64,000 nucleotides of DNA from Candidatus Jettenia sp. (GTDB taxonomy: Bacteria > Planctomycetota > Brocadiia > Brocadiales > Brocadiaceae): positions 2,695,659 through 2,759,658 of the forward strand of contig CP091278.1 of the NCBI GenBank assembly GCA_021650895.1, given 5' to 3'. A program made the translations under genes and the position numbers. The number at the start of each line of letters is the position of its first letter. Position 1 is the stretch's first letter. Below are positions 54,340-63,506 of the stretch, piece by piece. The notes under the pieces were generated by a model that worked only from the letters and a program-made list of their open reading frames with translations, made no database searches and was not told the DNA's origin.

Positions 54340-54810
54340 TCAAACTTGAATACCATCAACCTCTTTTAATATTTCAATAATACCGGTTTTACCATTCGCT
54401 TCACGCATAAAGCGGCGGAAATCATTATCTCTTATAACTGTAGATATTTTCTCTAATGCGGCAAGATGCGATCCGGCAGAATCATTGGGAGAAAGTAACA
54501 AGAAGAAAAGGTAGACAGGCTCTCCGTCCAGAGCATTGAAGTCAACACCACTTGATGACCGTGCAATTGTTCCCACGATCTTTTTTGTACAATCATGTTT
54601 CGTATGAGGAACAGCTACGCCTTTTCCTATGCCGGTACTCCCCAATTCTTCCCTTTTCATAAGGGATTTAATAACATTCTCAACATCTTTACTATTAATT
54701 TTCTGCGCGTCTTTAAGAGAAAATACCATTTCCCGGATTACCGCTTCCTTTTCAGTAGCTTTAAGCTCTGTAATAATAGCGTCTTCTACAATAAAATCAG
54801 TTAGTTTCAT
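54340..54810 (-). CDS. ptsN: PTS EIIA-Ntr-type regulatory protein
   Basis: EIIA-fructose/Ntr domain with phospho-His69 (GKGVAVPHTKHD), LGSTGIGKG and VDFNALDGEPVYLFFLLLSP. The frame extends to TTG 54828 but the ATG at 54810 is preferred because GGAGG lies eleven bases ahead and both relatives begin MKLTDF/MKLSDF. It is similar to the IIA domain at 19184. It lies between hpf and the HPr-EI fusion. Confidence 0.93.
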   Translation of the reverse strand: MKLTDFIVEDAIITELKATEKEAVIREMVFSLKDAQKINSKDVENVIKSLMKREELGSTGIGKGVAVPHTKHDCTKKIVGTIARSSSGVDFNALDGEPVYLFFLLLSPNDSAGSHLAALEKISTVIRDNDFRRFMREANGKTGIIEILKEVDGIQV

Positions 54811-54837
54811 ATAAAAAGATACCTCCAATAGAATTGT

Positions 54838-55197
54838 TCATGCTCCTGCCCCACTTTCAAGACCTTCTGTTTCAGTGGTTGAGGGCTTTTTTCTACGGAC
54901 AATCTTTGTTTGAATTTTTCCTTTATGCTTTTTTAGTTGGGCCTCAATTTTATCTACCACAAGGTCAATTGAACGATACATATCGGAATTTGATGCCACC
55001 GCAACCATTGCAGGGCCTCTTGAGACCGAAACAATCATTTCAGCTACATGACTATTGTCACCATCAATATCCAGGGTAACTTGTATCTGTAAAATCCATT
55101 CAAAAAATTTTTTTATTTTTTGGGCCTTTTGCAAGGCATAATTTTTAATAGCCTCTGTTATCTCTAAATGCCTTGCAACAATTGTGATGTTTTCCAA
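54838..55197 (-). CDS. hpf: Ribosome hibernation-promoting factor, short form
   Basis: A 119-residue HPF/YfiA domain (ITIVARHLEITEAIKNYALQKAQKI; SNSDMYRSIDLVVDKIEAQLKKHKGK) with a short Lys/Ser-rich tail and no long dimerisation domain. HPF occupies the decoding site of idle ribosomes. It is 27 bases ahead of ptsN; the hpf-ptsN pairing is also seen in proteobacteria next to rpoN. Confidence 0.93.
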   Translation of the reverse strand: MENITIVARHLEITEAIKNYALQKAQKIKKFFEWILQIQVTLDIDGDNSHVAEMIVSVSRGPAMVAVASNSDMYRSIDLVVDKIEAQLKKHKGKIQTKIVRRKKPSTTETEGLESGAGA

Positions 55198-55303
55198 AGC
55201 TGAGATCCTTTCTTAAAAGGTAAAGATTTATAAATCTTCAAAAAATATCATTTTACTCATTGCAAAATTATCCGTCAAGGAAATTAAAATCCTGCATTTC
55301 ATG

Positions 55304-56038
55304 TTATAGCCTTACCGTTGCTAAGATAAGCAAGTGAATCGATTGGGCTCCGGCTTCCTTTAGCTTCCTGGAACACTCTGTTGCAGTTATGCCGGTGGTT
55401 AATACATCATCTACCAGTAATATTTTTTTCCCTTTTAATAATTCAGGATACTTGATAAAAAATGCATTACAAACGTTTGCTTGCCGTTGATTTTTTGATA
55501 GTTGTGTCTGTGATAAAGTATTTTTTATACGGCAGAGGTTATTTGCAGATATGGGCTTAAAGAATTGTTTTTGAATTCCCCGCGATAAAAGCTCAGATTG
55601 ATTAAAACCACGGTGTCGTTTCTTTAACCAGTAAAGAGGTACCGGTATTATAATATCTATATTCGGGACAATTTCTTTCAACCTTTGATCTGCTAGTATG
55701 ATATCATTAAGAATTTCGGATAAAAATTTCTGTCTGGCATATTTAAATTTATGTATCAAAGTCTTAATAACGCCATCATAATAAGTAACCGATGTGATAG
55801 TCTCAAAGTGAAGATATTTCCCTTTGCATGCTGCACATCCTTCTTTCATATTCGATATATTATAAGGTCCTGAAGTAATACCGCATCGGATACAATAGGC
55901 ATCATTACGGTAAGGAATTTGTTTTTTGCAAGTACTACAAATATTGAATTCAAATGAATTATTCAGATTGCAGTTACAGTGGAGACATAATCGGGGATAA
56001 AAAAGATCTAAGAATGCATGTAAGTAAGTGCTTAACAT
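55304..56038 (-). CDS. comF: ComF-family phosphoribosyltransferase-like protein
   Basis: An N-terminal zinc finger (CLHCNCN..CSTC..CIRCG..GCAACKG) precedes a type I PRTase domain with the PRPP loop KILLVDDVLTTGITATECS. ComF proteins are needed for natural competence, probably in handling of incoming single-stranded DNA, and here a ComM gene is also present. Length 244 is typical. It follows the LptF/G gene by four bases. Confidence 0.93.
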   Translation of the reverse strand: MLSTYLHAFLDLFYPRLCLHCNCNLNNSFEFNICSTCKKQIPYRNDAYCIRCGITSGPYNISNMKEGCAACKGKYLHFETITSVTYYDGVIKTLIHKFKYARQKFLSEILNDIILADQRLKEIVPNIDIIIPVPLYWLKKRHRGFNQSELLSRGIQKQFFKPISANNLCRIKNTLSQTQLSKNQRQANVCNAFFIKYPELLKGKKILLVDDVLTTGITATECSRKLKEAGAQSIHLLILATVRL

Positions 56039-56042
56039 AATC

Positions 56043-57116
56043 TTACATTCTCATCATATCAAAAAACAATAATCCTGCAGATCCAAAAATAATAATAGGC
56101 AGCCATGCCGCTAATATCGGATGAAGCATTCCTGTGTTACCAAGGTTGGAACAGATAAACAGCAGTGCATAGAAAATACCGCAAATAAGAACACATAAAC
56201 CTACTCGTAAAAACAAATTCCTGCTTAGCCGTTCAAATCCAACTACCAGTGGTATACCGAGTAAAAGAAGTACAAAATGGGTAAGGGTATAAGCAATCCT
56301 GGAATGAAATAATACACTATTTCTCGGATTATCTGGCTCATTTTTACAGAGATTTTTTAATTGCTCAAAATTTAATAAACTAGGATCTAACTTAATCTTC
56401 CCCAGTTCTCCAGGAGTTATCGTTGATTCAAATTCTAAACTATCGATTTTTTGTACCGGCGCAATCCATTTACCATGTTCATCATAAACATGCTTTACCA
56501 CCTTGGTAAGTAACCATGTATTGTTTCCCAGCCATGTTCCCTCTTCGGCATTGATAGTAAATTTCTTTTTTCTGTTCTCATAGCGTGCAAGGATAAATAC
56601 GGACTCCATATGTTGTGTTTTATTATTATATTTCCATATCCGTATTAACGTATTGTTCTTATTATCTTCCAAGAGGAGATTGCGTTGGATATTACTGCTG
56701 AACGAAGCTTGTTGTAACTCCTCCAACCTTTCAGCAAATCGTGGAATAATCCATTCCTGGTCACCAAAAGAGGCAAAGGACAGAAATACGGTAACAACAA
56801 AGATAGGAAGTAATATCCTGTACAGCGAGATGCCGGCAACCTGCATAGCGAGTATTTCCCGGTTTTTGACCATCCGTACAAGGACAATGCTAACGGCTAT
56901 CAGGGTGATGGCAGGAAAAAATTGAAAAATAATTACGGGAAAGAGATAGATATAATAGCGCATTCCTGTCATAAACGCTTCTCCTCCCATATCCAAAAAA
57001 TCTCCCAATTTTTGAAGGATGTCAATGATGACATAGATCCCTGAAATAATGATGAGGCATAAGAAAAATGTTGGAATAAAAGCTCTTAATATATAGTTAT
57101 CTAATCTTGAGAACAT
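56043..57116 (-). CDS. LptF/LptG family permease
   Basis: A 357-residue YjgP/YjgQ membrane protein with helices at about 11-30, 52-78, 95-115 and two to three more after 275, flanking an extracytoplasmic beta-jellyroll (about 125-265, LLLEDNKNNTLIRIWKYNN..TWLLTKVVKHVYDEHGKW). In Gram-negative cells LptFG with LptB extracts lipopolysaccharide from the inner membrane. Only one copy is seen here, so it may form a homodimer or its partner lies elsewhere. F and G cannot be distinguished. Confidence 0.92.
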   Translation of the reverse strand: MFSRLDNYILRAFIPTFFLCLIIISGIYVIIDILQKLGDFLDMGGEAFMTGMRYYIYLFPVIIFQFFPAITLIAVSIVLVRMVKNREILAMQVAGISLYRILLPIFVVTVFLSFASFGDQEWIIPRFAERLEELQQASFSSNIQRNLLLEDNKNNTLIRIWKYNNKTQHMESVFILARYENRKKKFTINAEEGTWLGNNTWLLTKVVKHVYDEHGKWIAPVQKIDSLEFESTITPGELGKIKLDPSLLNFEQLKNLCKNEPDNPRNSVLFHSRIAYTLTHFVLLLLGIPLVVGFERLSRNLFLRVGLCVLICGIFYALLFICSNLGNTGMLHPILAAWLPIIIFGSAGLLFFDMMRM

Positions 57117-57136
57117 ATAAATATTTCTCTGGTAAT

Positions 57137-57601
57137 TTATGAAATTTGGAGTTCTTTATATAATTGAAGAATAGTCTTTTTAAAGAGGGGATGAACAATA
57201 TTCGGCTCAATCTCAGCCAGTGGTTCCAGAACAAATGACCGTGTATGCATCAAAGGGTGAGGTATTTTCAAATAATCTTTATCTATGATCTCATCACCGC
57301 AAAGCAAGATGTCAATATCAATGGTTCTGGGCCCCCATTTTATCGTTCTGATCCTGCCCATGAGGGTTTCTATATGCTGGAATTGTTTGAGTAACTGGGA
57401 AGAGGATACTACCGTTTTCATACTGAGAGCCGCATTTAAAAACATTGGCTGGGGAGGGCCTCCCACCGGTATTGTTTCGTAAAACCGGGAAAGCTTTACG
57501 GACTGTATTCCTTCAAGGGAAATAATGCGATCGTAAGCATGCAACAAATTGCTTGCCCGATTCCCAACATTTGAACCTAAACTAACACAAACAGGTACCA
57601 T
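57137..57601 (-). CDS. folK: 2-amino-4-hydroxy-6-hydroxymethyldihydropteridine pyrophosphokinase
   Basis: FolK pyrophosphorylates the pterin precursor of folate. Signatures are VSLGSNVGNR at the start, YETIPVGGPPQPMFLNAA, and GRIRTIKWGPRTIDIDILL followed by IPHPLMHTRSFVLEPLAEI. The 154-residue length is standard. It lies between the radical SAM gene and LptF/G, about 20 bases from the latter. Confidence 0.96.
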   Translation of the reverse strand: MVPVCVSLGSNVGNRASNLLHAYDRIISLEGIQSVKLSRFYETIPVGGPPQPMFLNAALSMKTVVSSSQLLKQFQHIETLMGRIRTIKWGPRTIDIDILLCGDEIIDKDYLKIPHPLMHTRSFVLEPLAEIEPNIVHPLFKKTILQLYKELQIS

Positions 57602-57699
57602 GAATAACCTTTTCTAATTGAGAAATAAACAGATTCTATAATTTTAAACTACAAATTTTACATTACAAATCTTAAATAAATTCATGGTAGAGGAAATTT

Positions 57700-59547
57700 T
57701 CATTCTGCAGTACAAAAATTTTTAGACCGCGCACAGCTTCCGCAATCGGGGCAATTGTCTGTACGACAATCCAGGGTGAATTCCCTGTTTAACGATTTCC
57801 GATTTTCTTCTATAAGGAAGGGTTTTACTACACCACAATTGATGTGATCCCAGGGAAATACCTCGTCTTCATTTCTTTGACGGTGTGCGTAAAAGCTCCA
57901 GTCTATTCCGGCTTTATGAAATGCATCCAGCCATTTTTGAAATTTGAAATGTTCTTCCCATGCATCAAATTTGCATCCATCCTGCCACGCCATAGAAATA
58001 ACCTTGCCTAATCTTCTGTCCCCGCGTGCAAATATTCCTTCCAGAATACTACGTTCTGCATTATGGAATTTAATACGAATACACTTTCTCTGAATTCTCT
58101 TGAATAATGCATTTCTAATTTCTTTTATCCTTTCCAGGGTAATCATCGGTTGCCACTGGAAAGGGGTGTGTGCCTTTGGCACAAAGGGCGCAATGCTGAT
58201 ATTGACTTGCCCAAAAGAGCCACAGATGCCTTTCCTTAAATCAGAGATATTATAGGCTAACCGTGCGATAGCATCGATATCATCATCTGTTTCTGTCGGG
58301 AGCCCAATCATAAAGTAGAGTTTAACAAGATTCCAACCCTGTTTAAAAGCTTCTTCAATACCTCTATAGAGGTCTTCATCGGTAATATTTTTGTTAATGA
58401 TCTTTCGCAGATTCTGGGTTGCTGCCTCTGGTGCTAGGGTAAGTCCTGACTTGCGAACGGTATTTAGCATGGATGGCAAAAGGACAAGCTGTTCGTTTAT
58501 CCGTAAGGACGGGAAAGAGATATTTACCTGTTTCTGGGTAAAGATACAATTCATCTGTTCCATCAATGGTTTTAAGAACGGGTAGTCGCTAATAGAAAGA
58601 GATGCCAGGGAAATCTCGTTATGTCCTGTATTTGCATAGCTAAGTTCTGATAACTTCAAGATATTTTCAACCGTACGAGGACGGGTAGGGCGCTTACTCA
58701 TACCAGCCTGACAAAACCGGCACCCCTGTGTACAGCCACGCATGACCTCAATGGTAATGCGATCGTGAATGGTTTTTACATAGGGCACAATAGGTTTCGT
58801 CGGATAATAGGTCTTATTTAAATCCCTGACAGAAGCAGAGCGTATAGTTGATGGTAGACCGGATAATTTCGGATGTATCCCTTGTAGGGTATTATCCGAA
58901 TGGTATGAGATAGTATAGAGAGAAGGAGCATAGACATTTCTCAGGGTTTGTGCTAGAGAAATAATCTTCTCTTTCCGGGAGAGTCCTCGCTGTTTCATAT
59001 CCTTATAGAGTTCAATAAGCTGTGGCAAGCTTTCTTCTCCATCTCCTACAAGGAAGATATCGATAAAGTCTGCCATAGGTTCCGGAGAAATAGCGGCTGG
59101 GCCACCTGCAATGACAAGAGGATCTGTCTCATTTCGCTCCGATGCTATGATGGGAATTCCTGAGAGATCGAGCATGTTTAAAACATTCGTATACAATAAC
59201 TCATATTGGAGTGAGAAACCTACCATATCGAACTCTCTCAAAGGTGTATAGGTTTCGAGAGAGAATAGGGAAATCTGGTGCTTCCTCATAAGCAGTTCCA
59301 TATCTTCCAAAGGGGCAAATACCCTCTCACAAACAGTGTCCTTTCGGTCGTTGAGGAGCCCGTAAAGGATTTGAATGCCTAAATGAGACATACCGATACT
59401 ATAGGTATCAGGAAACGCCAGCACAATTTTTACTTCGCTATCAGCATGGTCTTTCGTAATGGAATTCCATTCTCCTCCAATATACTGCCCGGGCATTTCC
59501 ACGCATGGCAATATATTCTCTGTTATAAAATGTTTTAATGTATTCAT
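57700..59547 (-). CDS. Radical SAM protein, TIGR03960 family
   Basis: 615 residues. The N-terminal half is a B12-like domain (VLAFPDTYSIGMSHLGIQILYGLLN; AGGPAAISPEP; VGDGEE). The radical SAM cluster is C272-x3-C276-x2-C279 (EVMRGCTQGCRFCQAG), followed by SLASLSISDYP and MIGLPTETDDD. The tail ends with a cysteine-rich motif (CRTDNCPDCGSCARSKNFC) that may bind metal. In most genomes the partner DUF2344 is adjacent or fused; here it is about 5.6 kb further along the same strand. Confidence 0.94.
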   Translation of the reverse strand: MNTLKHFITENILPCVEMPGQYIGGEWNSITKDHADSEVKIVLAFPDTYSIGMSHLGIQILYGLLNDRKDTVCERVFAPLEDMELLMRKHQISLFSLETYTPLREFDMVGFSLQYELLYTNVLNMLDLSGIPIIASERNETDPLVIAGGPAAISPEPMADFIDIFLVGDGEESLPQLIELYKDMKQRGLSRKEKIISLAQTLRNVYAPSLYTISYHSDNTLQGIHPKLSGLPSTIRSASVRDLNKTYYPTKPIVPYVKTIHDRITIEVMRGCTQGCRFCQAGMSKRPTRPRTVENILKLSELSYANTGHNEISLASLSISDYPFLKPLMEQMNCIFTQKQVNISFPSLRINEQLVLLPSMLNTVRKSGLTLAPEAATQNLRKIINKNITDEDLYRGIEEAFKQGWNLVKLYFMIGLPTETDDDIDAIARLAYNISDLRKGICGSFGQVNISIAPFVPKAHTPFQWQPMITLERIKEIRNALFKRIQRKCIRIKFHNAERSILEGIFARGDRRLGKVISMAWQDGCKFDAWEEHFKFQKWLDAFHKAGIDWSFYAHRQRNEDEVFPWDHINCGVVKPFLIEENRKSLNREFTLDCRTDNCPDCGSCARSKNFCTAE

Positions 59548-59678
59548 ATTTAGTTTATATTAATAGGAAATCAGATATTAAGCAAGTATGTTTCATTTTA
59601 AAATGACAATTGGAATGCCACTTGGAACGGTGTACTGGATATCGATTGGGGATGATATATTGGATTTCGGACGGACTC

Positions 59679-60791
59679 TTAGTATCTCATTTCATAAAGG
59701 CGCCGGGATGCAAGGTCAATCTTTGAGCGCATCTTGACATTGAAAATAATGGAAAGGGCAACAAAAGATGTAAGCATAGAGGATCCTCCATAGCTAATGA
59801 AAGGTAGTGTTACTCCTACGATAGGAGCTACTCCTAAAGTCATACCGACATTCACTACTGTTTGGGTTGCAAACATCGTGACAAGACCAATTACGACAAG
59901 TCTTCCATAGGGGTCTCGTGTATTCCTGGCAATACCGATACCACACGCAACGAAGGCGATGTAAAGAAGTAAGACAAGACAAGCCCGTAAGAATCCCCAT
60001 TCCTCGGCAATAACGGCAAAGATAAAATCGGTATGGCGCTCGGGTAGAAATTTCATCTGGTTTTGTGTGCCATTTCCCCATCCTGTTCCGAATAGACCTC
60101 CCGAACCAATGGCGATAAGAGATTGGAGCCTATGATAACCAGCTCCCCAATCAGTAGTTTTTTCAGGCCAAAGAAAGCCAATAATTCTCAACTTTTGATA
60201 CGATTTAAGCATAAACATCCAGAATAGTGGTGAAATAGCTAATCCTGTACCGATTAATATGAGGAGGTAAGAAAGCCGGATACCGGCAGCGTATAAAATG
60301 GAGAATAAGATAGGAACCAGAATTAACGCTGTACCCAGGTCTGGCTGTTTCATAATAAGTGCCATGGGTATAAATGCCAGAAGGAGAGAAATTCCTATAT
60401 CAAAGAGTCCCAGTCCGTACTTCTTATACCTGAGAAATCTTGCAAGGGTAAGAACCAGGGTGATTTTCATAAATTCAGATGGTTGGACAGAGAAAGAACC
60501 AATAGAGAACCAACGCTGTGAGCCTTTCACAGAGCCTCCAACACCTAATAATAAAATCAAAAGAAAAAGAACTGATGCGTAGATGATATATGCATAATGT
60601 TCAAATGAAAGGTAATCAAAATAAAGAAGGGTAAAAAAAAGGGTGAATCCCATTACAACCCAGATGATTTGTTTGAATAAAAATCTTTCGGACGATGCAC
60701 TCCAAACGAAAAATACCCCTATCGTTAAAATAGTGCACAGTATAAGAAATATCAGCCAATCAAAATTTCTTAGATTTACCTTACTTGACAT
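59679..60791 (-). CDS. rodA: RodA peptidoglycan polymerase (SEDS family)
   Basis: A 370-residue SEDS glycosyltransferase with about ten helices and the family marks KQPDLGTAL, GTGWGNGTQNQMKFLPERHTDFIFAVIAEEWGF and LPFISYGGSS. RodA polymerises glycan strands during elongation with PBP2, whose gene lies about 250 bases upstream. Its presence indicates a peptidoglycan wall. Confidence 0.97.
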   Translation of the reverse strand: MSSKVNLRNFDWLIFLILCTILTIGVFFVWSASSERFLFKQIIWVVMGFTLFFTLLYFDYLSFEHYAYIIYASVLFLLILLLGVGGSVKGSQRWFSIGSFSVQPSEFMKITLVLTLARFLRYKKYGLGLFDIGISLLLAFIPMALIMKQPDLGTALILVPILFSILYAAGIRLSYLLILIGTGLAISPLFWMFMLKSYQKLRIIGFLWPEKTTDWGAGYHRLQSLIAIGSGGLFGTGWGNGTQNQMKFLPERHTDFIFAVIAEEWGFLRACLVLLLYIAFVACGIGIARNTRDPYGRLVVIGLVTMFATQTVVNVGMTLGVAPIVGVTLPFISYGGSSMLTSFVALSIIFNVKMRSKIDLASRRLYEMRY

Positions 60792-60835
60792 AGATTCGTT
60801 CTAAAAAAGATTTTTCCTCTCATTCCTGCCTTGCT

Positions 60836-60984
60836 GTAGGGCAAGGCTTTAGCCTTGCCTCCCCGCCCGAATACATGTACGGGGATAGCGTATACATTAA
60901 GCTAAAAGTATCATTCCCTACGAAAGGGGATTTCTCCTTGTAAAAATCGGGTTGCCTCTTTGCAAGGCTGAAGCCTTGCCCTAC
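60836..60984. repeat. Family A palindromes in inverted pair (REPIN-like)
   Basis: GTAGGGCAAGGC..GCCTTGCC at 60836-60859 and GCAAGGCTGAAGCCTTGC CCTAC at 60962-60984 are each palindromic and mirror each other, with GTAGGGC and GCCCTAC at the outer ends. They fill the gap between mrdA and rodA. An inner CCCCG..CGGGG hairpin is at 60860-60883. Confidence 0.75.
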
Positions 60985-61040
60985 ATCGGCTCTGTTGCTG
61001 CCAAAGGCTTCATGAAAAATATTCAAGGATATACCTTCTT

Positions 61041-62969
61041 CTAGGACGCCTGGTTTATTTCTGGAAATAAATAAGATAAAAGTTCTCTGGCAATAGGACA
61101 TGCAATGTCTGCGCCGTGTTTTGGTGTATGCTCCACGAGGATTACGAAGCAGTATCGGGGATTATCATAAGGAGCATAGCCGGCAAACCAGGCGTGGTTG
61201 TCATTTTGGCGCCTCGTTTCCGCTGTACCTGTTTTACCGGCGACCCTATATACATCCAATCCTCTGTCTTTTCCCGTTCCATAAACGATTACATTCTGAA
61301 GAGAGGTGCATATAACTTCGAGGATAGCAGGTTGTATAGATATTTTTTGTTTATTTTCAGAGGTAAAGGTTCTGATAACTTCTTCCTGACTATTTGTTAT
61401 TTTTAATAACACATGAGGCTGGACTAATGTGCCACCATTTGCTATAGCAGCATAAACACGAACCATTTGAAGTGGTGTCGTGAGCAGATTTCCCTGTCCA
61501 ATAGCAATGTTCATGGTTGATGGTGCGGTGACTTTCTTAGGCAAATTTCCATCTTTTTCATAAGGAAGGTCGATACCTGTTTTTTCACCAATCCCGAATT
61601 CTTTTGCAAGTGCGTATAAAGATTCTCCACCGAGAATCTTTGCAGTTTCGAAAAAGAAAACATTGCAGGAATAGGCAATAGCATCTCTTATAGTAACCAA
61701 ACCATGCCCGGTACCCGACCAGCATTTTAAAATGATATTTTTGTACTTAGTATAACCATGACATTCAAAAACGGTATCATCATTGATATGGTCTGCACTT
61801 AAGGTAGCAATTGCGGTAATAATTTTAAAAATAGATCCGGGAGGTAATGTGCCTTGTATAGCTCTATTGAGAAAGGGTTTGGAAGGCTGTTTGATAAGTT
61901 CGCCAAAATTCTCGTTAAGGATATTGGGATTAAAACGTGGGTTATTAGCCATAGCCAGTATCTCACCTGTCCAGGGATCCATAACGATAATTGTCCCCAT
62001 ATTTGCGCCGAGTGATTTTTCTGCGTAAGCCTGAATTTGACTGTCAATGGTCAGATAAAGGTTATTTCCAGCGACTGAGGGTCTTTCGAGTATTACCTTT
62101 TCAATCTGATTGTTTTTACAGGTAATTTCTTCAAATCTTTTACCACGCATTCCGCGTAATTCATTCTCATATTGTGCCTCAACGCCTGTTCTTCCTATCA
62201 TATCGTTTTCGGCATAACCCTCATACAGCAATGTGGAAGTTTCTGTACCAGTACTGCTCGATGCCAAAAGAAAATTATTCCAGTTATTACTATATTCTTT
62301 CCATTCATCTTTGTTCAGTTTACCCATATATCCTAAGATATGTGAGGCTGATTCTTGTTCTGGATAAACCCTTTTGGGTTTCGGAGTGATACGTATGCCG
62401 GGAAAGTGATCTTGTTTAACCTCTATCTGGATAACCTTCTCCCATGCAACATCAGAAATAACCGTATGATACTCGGTTTCCTCCTTAATTCTTATTTCTC
62501 TGCCCGCCCTTTGCTCAACATTTTGCTTAAGTCTTTCCACCTTTTCAACGACCTGTTTTACGTTGTTCAATAGCTTAGTCTGTGGAATTTCTAATAATCC
62601 GGATAATCTTTTTAACCATACATCCTGATTTTCGTGGCACTCTATACACGATTTTTTTGTCTGGTTGTGTATCTTTAAATCGGTAATACGGGAGATTGTT
62701 TTATTACTATGGGTACTGTAGCAATAGAGTAGGTATTTATATTGTACCGAGACATCAAAGATGTGCTGGTCCATAGCCAATACCCTTCCGTTTCTGTCAA
62801 AAATGGAACCTCGTGTAGTTTCCAGGAGGGATGTATCTATGCGGCGACTGTTGGAGATACCTTTATATTTATCACCTTCGATAATTTGAAGTTGAAAAAG
62901 GCGGACGGTAATGCCAATAAAAAGCAGGGCGAAAATAATTAATATAATTTTAAACCGGTAGGGATACAT
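61041..62969 (-). CDS. mrdA: Penicillin-binding protein 2 carrying a haem c (CXXCH) motif
   Basis: A transpeptidase of the elongation complex: N-terminal membrane anchor (7-28), pedestal domain, and transpeptidase domain with S379-x-x-K382 (PPGSIFK), S434-C-N436 and K579-T-G581 (AGKTGTAE). The catalytic set is complete. The unusual feature is KKSCIECHENQ at 105-115: C108-x-x-C111-H112 is a textbook covalent haem c attachment site in the extracytoplasmic pedestal, within an insertion of about 35 residues compared with normal PBP2 (DVSVQYKYLL.. to ..LSGLLEIP). 642 residues. It follows mreD by three bases and precedes rodA. Confidence 0.95.
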   Translation of the reverse strand: MYPYRFKIILIIFALLFIGITVRLFQLQIIEGDKYKGISNSRRIDTSLLETTRGSIFDRNGRVLAMDQHIFDVSVQYKYLLYCYSTHSNKTISRITDLKIHNQTKKSCIECHENQDVWLKRLSGLLEIPQTKLLNNVKQVVEKVERLKQNVEQRAGREIRIKEETEYHTVISDVAWEKVIQIEVKQDHFPGIRITPKPKRVYPEQESASHILGYMGKLNKDEWKEYSNNWNNFLLASSSTGTETSTLLYEGYAENDMIGRTGVEAQYENELRGMRGKRFEEITCKNNQIEKVILERPSVAGNNLYLTIDSQIQAYAEKSLGANMGTIIVMDPWTGEILAMANNPRFNPNILNENFGELIKQPSKPFLNRAIQGTLPPGSIFKIITAIATLSADHINDDTVFECHGYTKYKNIILKCWSGTGHGLVTIRDAIAYSCNVFFFETAKILGGESLYALAKEFGIGEKTGIDLPYEKDGNLPKKVTAPSTMNIAIGQGNLLTTPLQMVRVYAAIANGGTLVQPHVLLKITNSQEEVIRTFTSENKQKISIQPAILEVICTSLQNVIVYGTGKDRGLDVYRVAGKTGTAETRRQNDNHAWFAGYAPYDNPRYCFVILVEHTPKHGADIACPIARELLSYLFPEINQAS

Positions 62970-62972
62970 TGG

Positions 62973-63473
62973 TCACCTATCCCCAACTGAAAAAAGCCTT
63001 TGATTTGGTTGAAACTTGCCCAGTATCCAGAATAAAACAGGAATAATAACGGCCGTATATAATGAACAGATAAAGATTACCCATAGTGTCGGTAAAAGAT
63101 TTAGTGAACGAAAAGAGACGGCAACATATGCTGCATAGAATATATTATAAATAACCGAAAAAATAAAGGTAATCAAGACCTGGGTAATTAAATGTCCTTT
63201 ATACAGTATTCCCCTGATTGACCAGATAAGCAAACCTATAGCAACAAAAAATACGGAGTTTATTCCAAGGCTACTTTCTGAAAGCAAATCTTTTGATAAG
63301 CCTGTGAACCAATTGGTAATGGTATTTCGTTTTATATCTGTGAGAAAAGAATAAAATACTACCAATGAAAAATACAGATCAGGTACTGCAGACCCGATAG
63401 TAATCCATTTTATCATGGTCGATTGAAAGGCAGAAATGCATATCAGTATGCAAAAGAATGTAAACCACCGCAT
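62973..63473 (-). CDS. mreD: Rod shape-determining protein MreD
   Basis: A 166-residue membrane protein with about five to six helices, with PDLYFSLVVFYSFLTDIKRNT and GLSKDLLSESSLGINSVFF matching MreD. It links MreC to the elongation machinery. It sits in the canonical mreC-mreD-mrdA-rodA order. Confidence 0.9.
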   Translation of the reverse strand: MRWFTFFCILICISAFQSTMIKWITIGSAVPDLYFSLVVFYSFLTDIKRNTITNWFTGLSKDLLSESSLGINSVFFVAIGLLIWSIRGILYKGHLITQVLITFIFSVIYNIFYAAYVAVSFRSLNLLPTLWVIFICSLYTAVIIPVLFWILGKFQPNQRLFSVGDR

Positions 63474-63506
63474 GATTATCTTCTTGAAATTTCTCTTATC
63501 ATTGTA

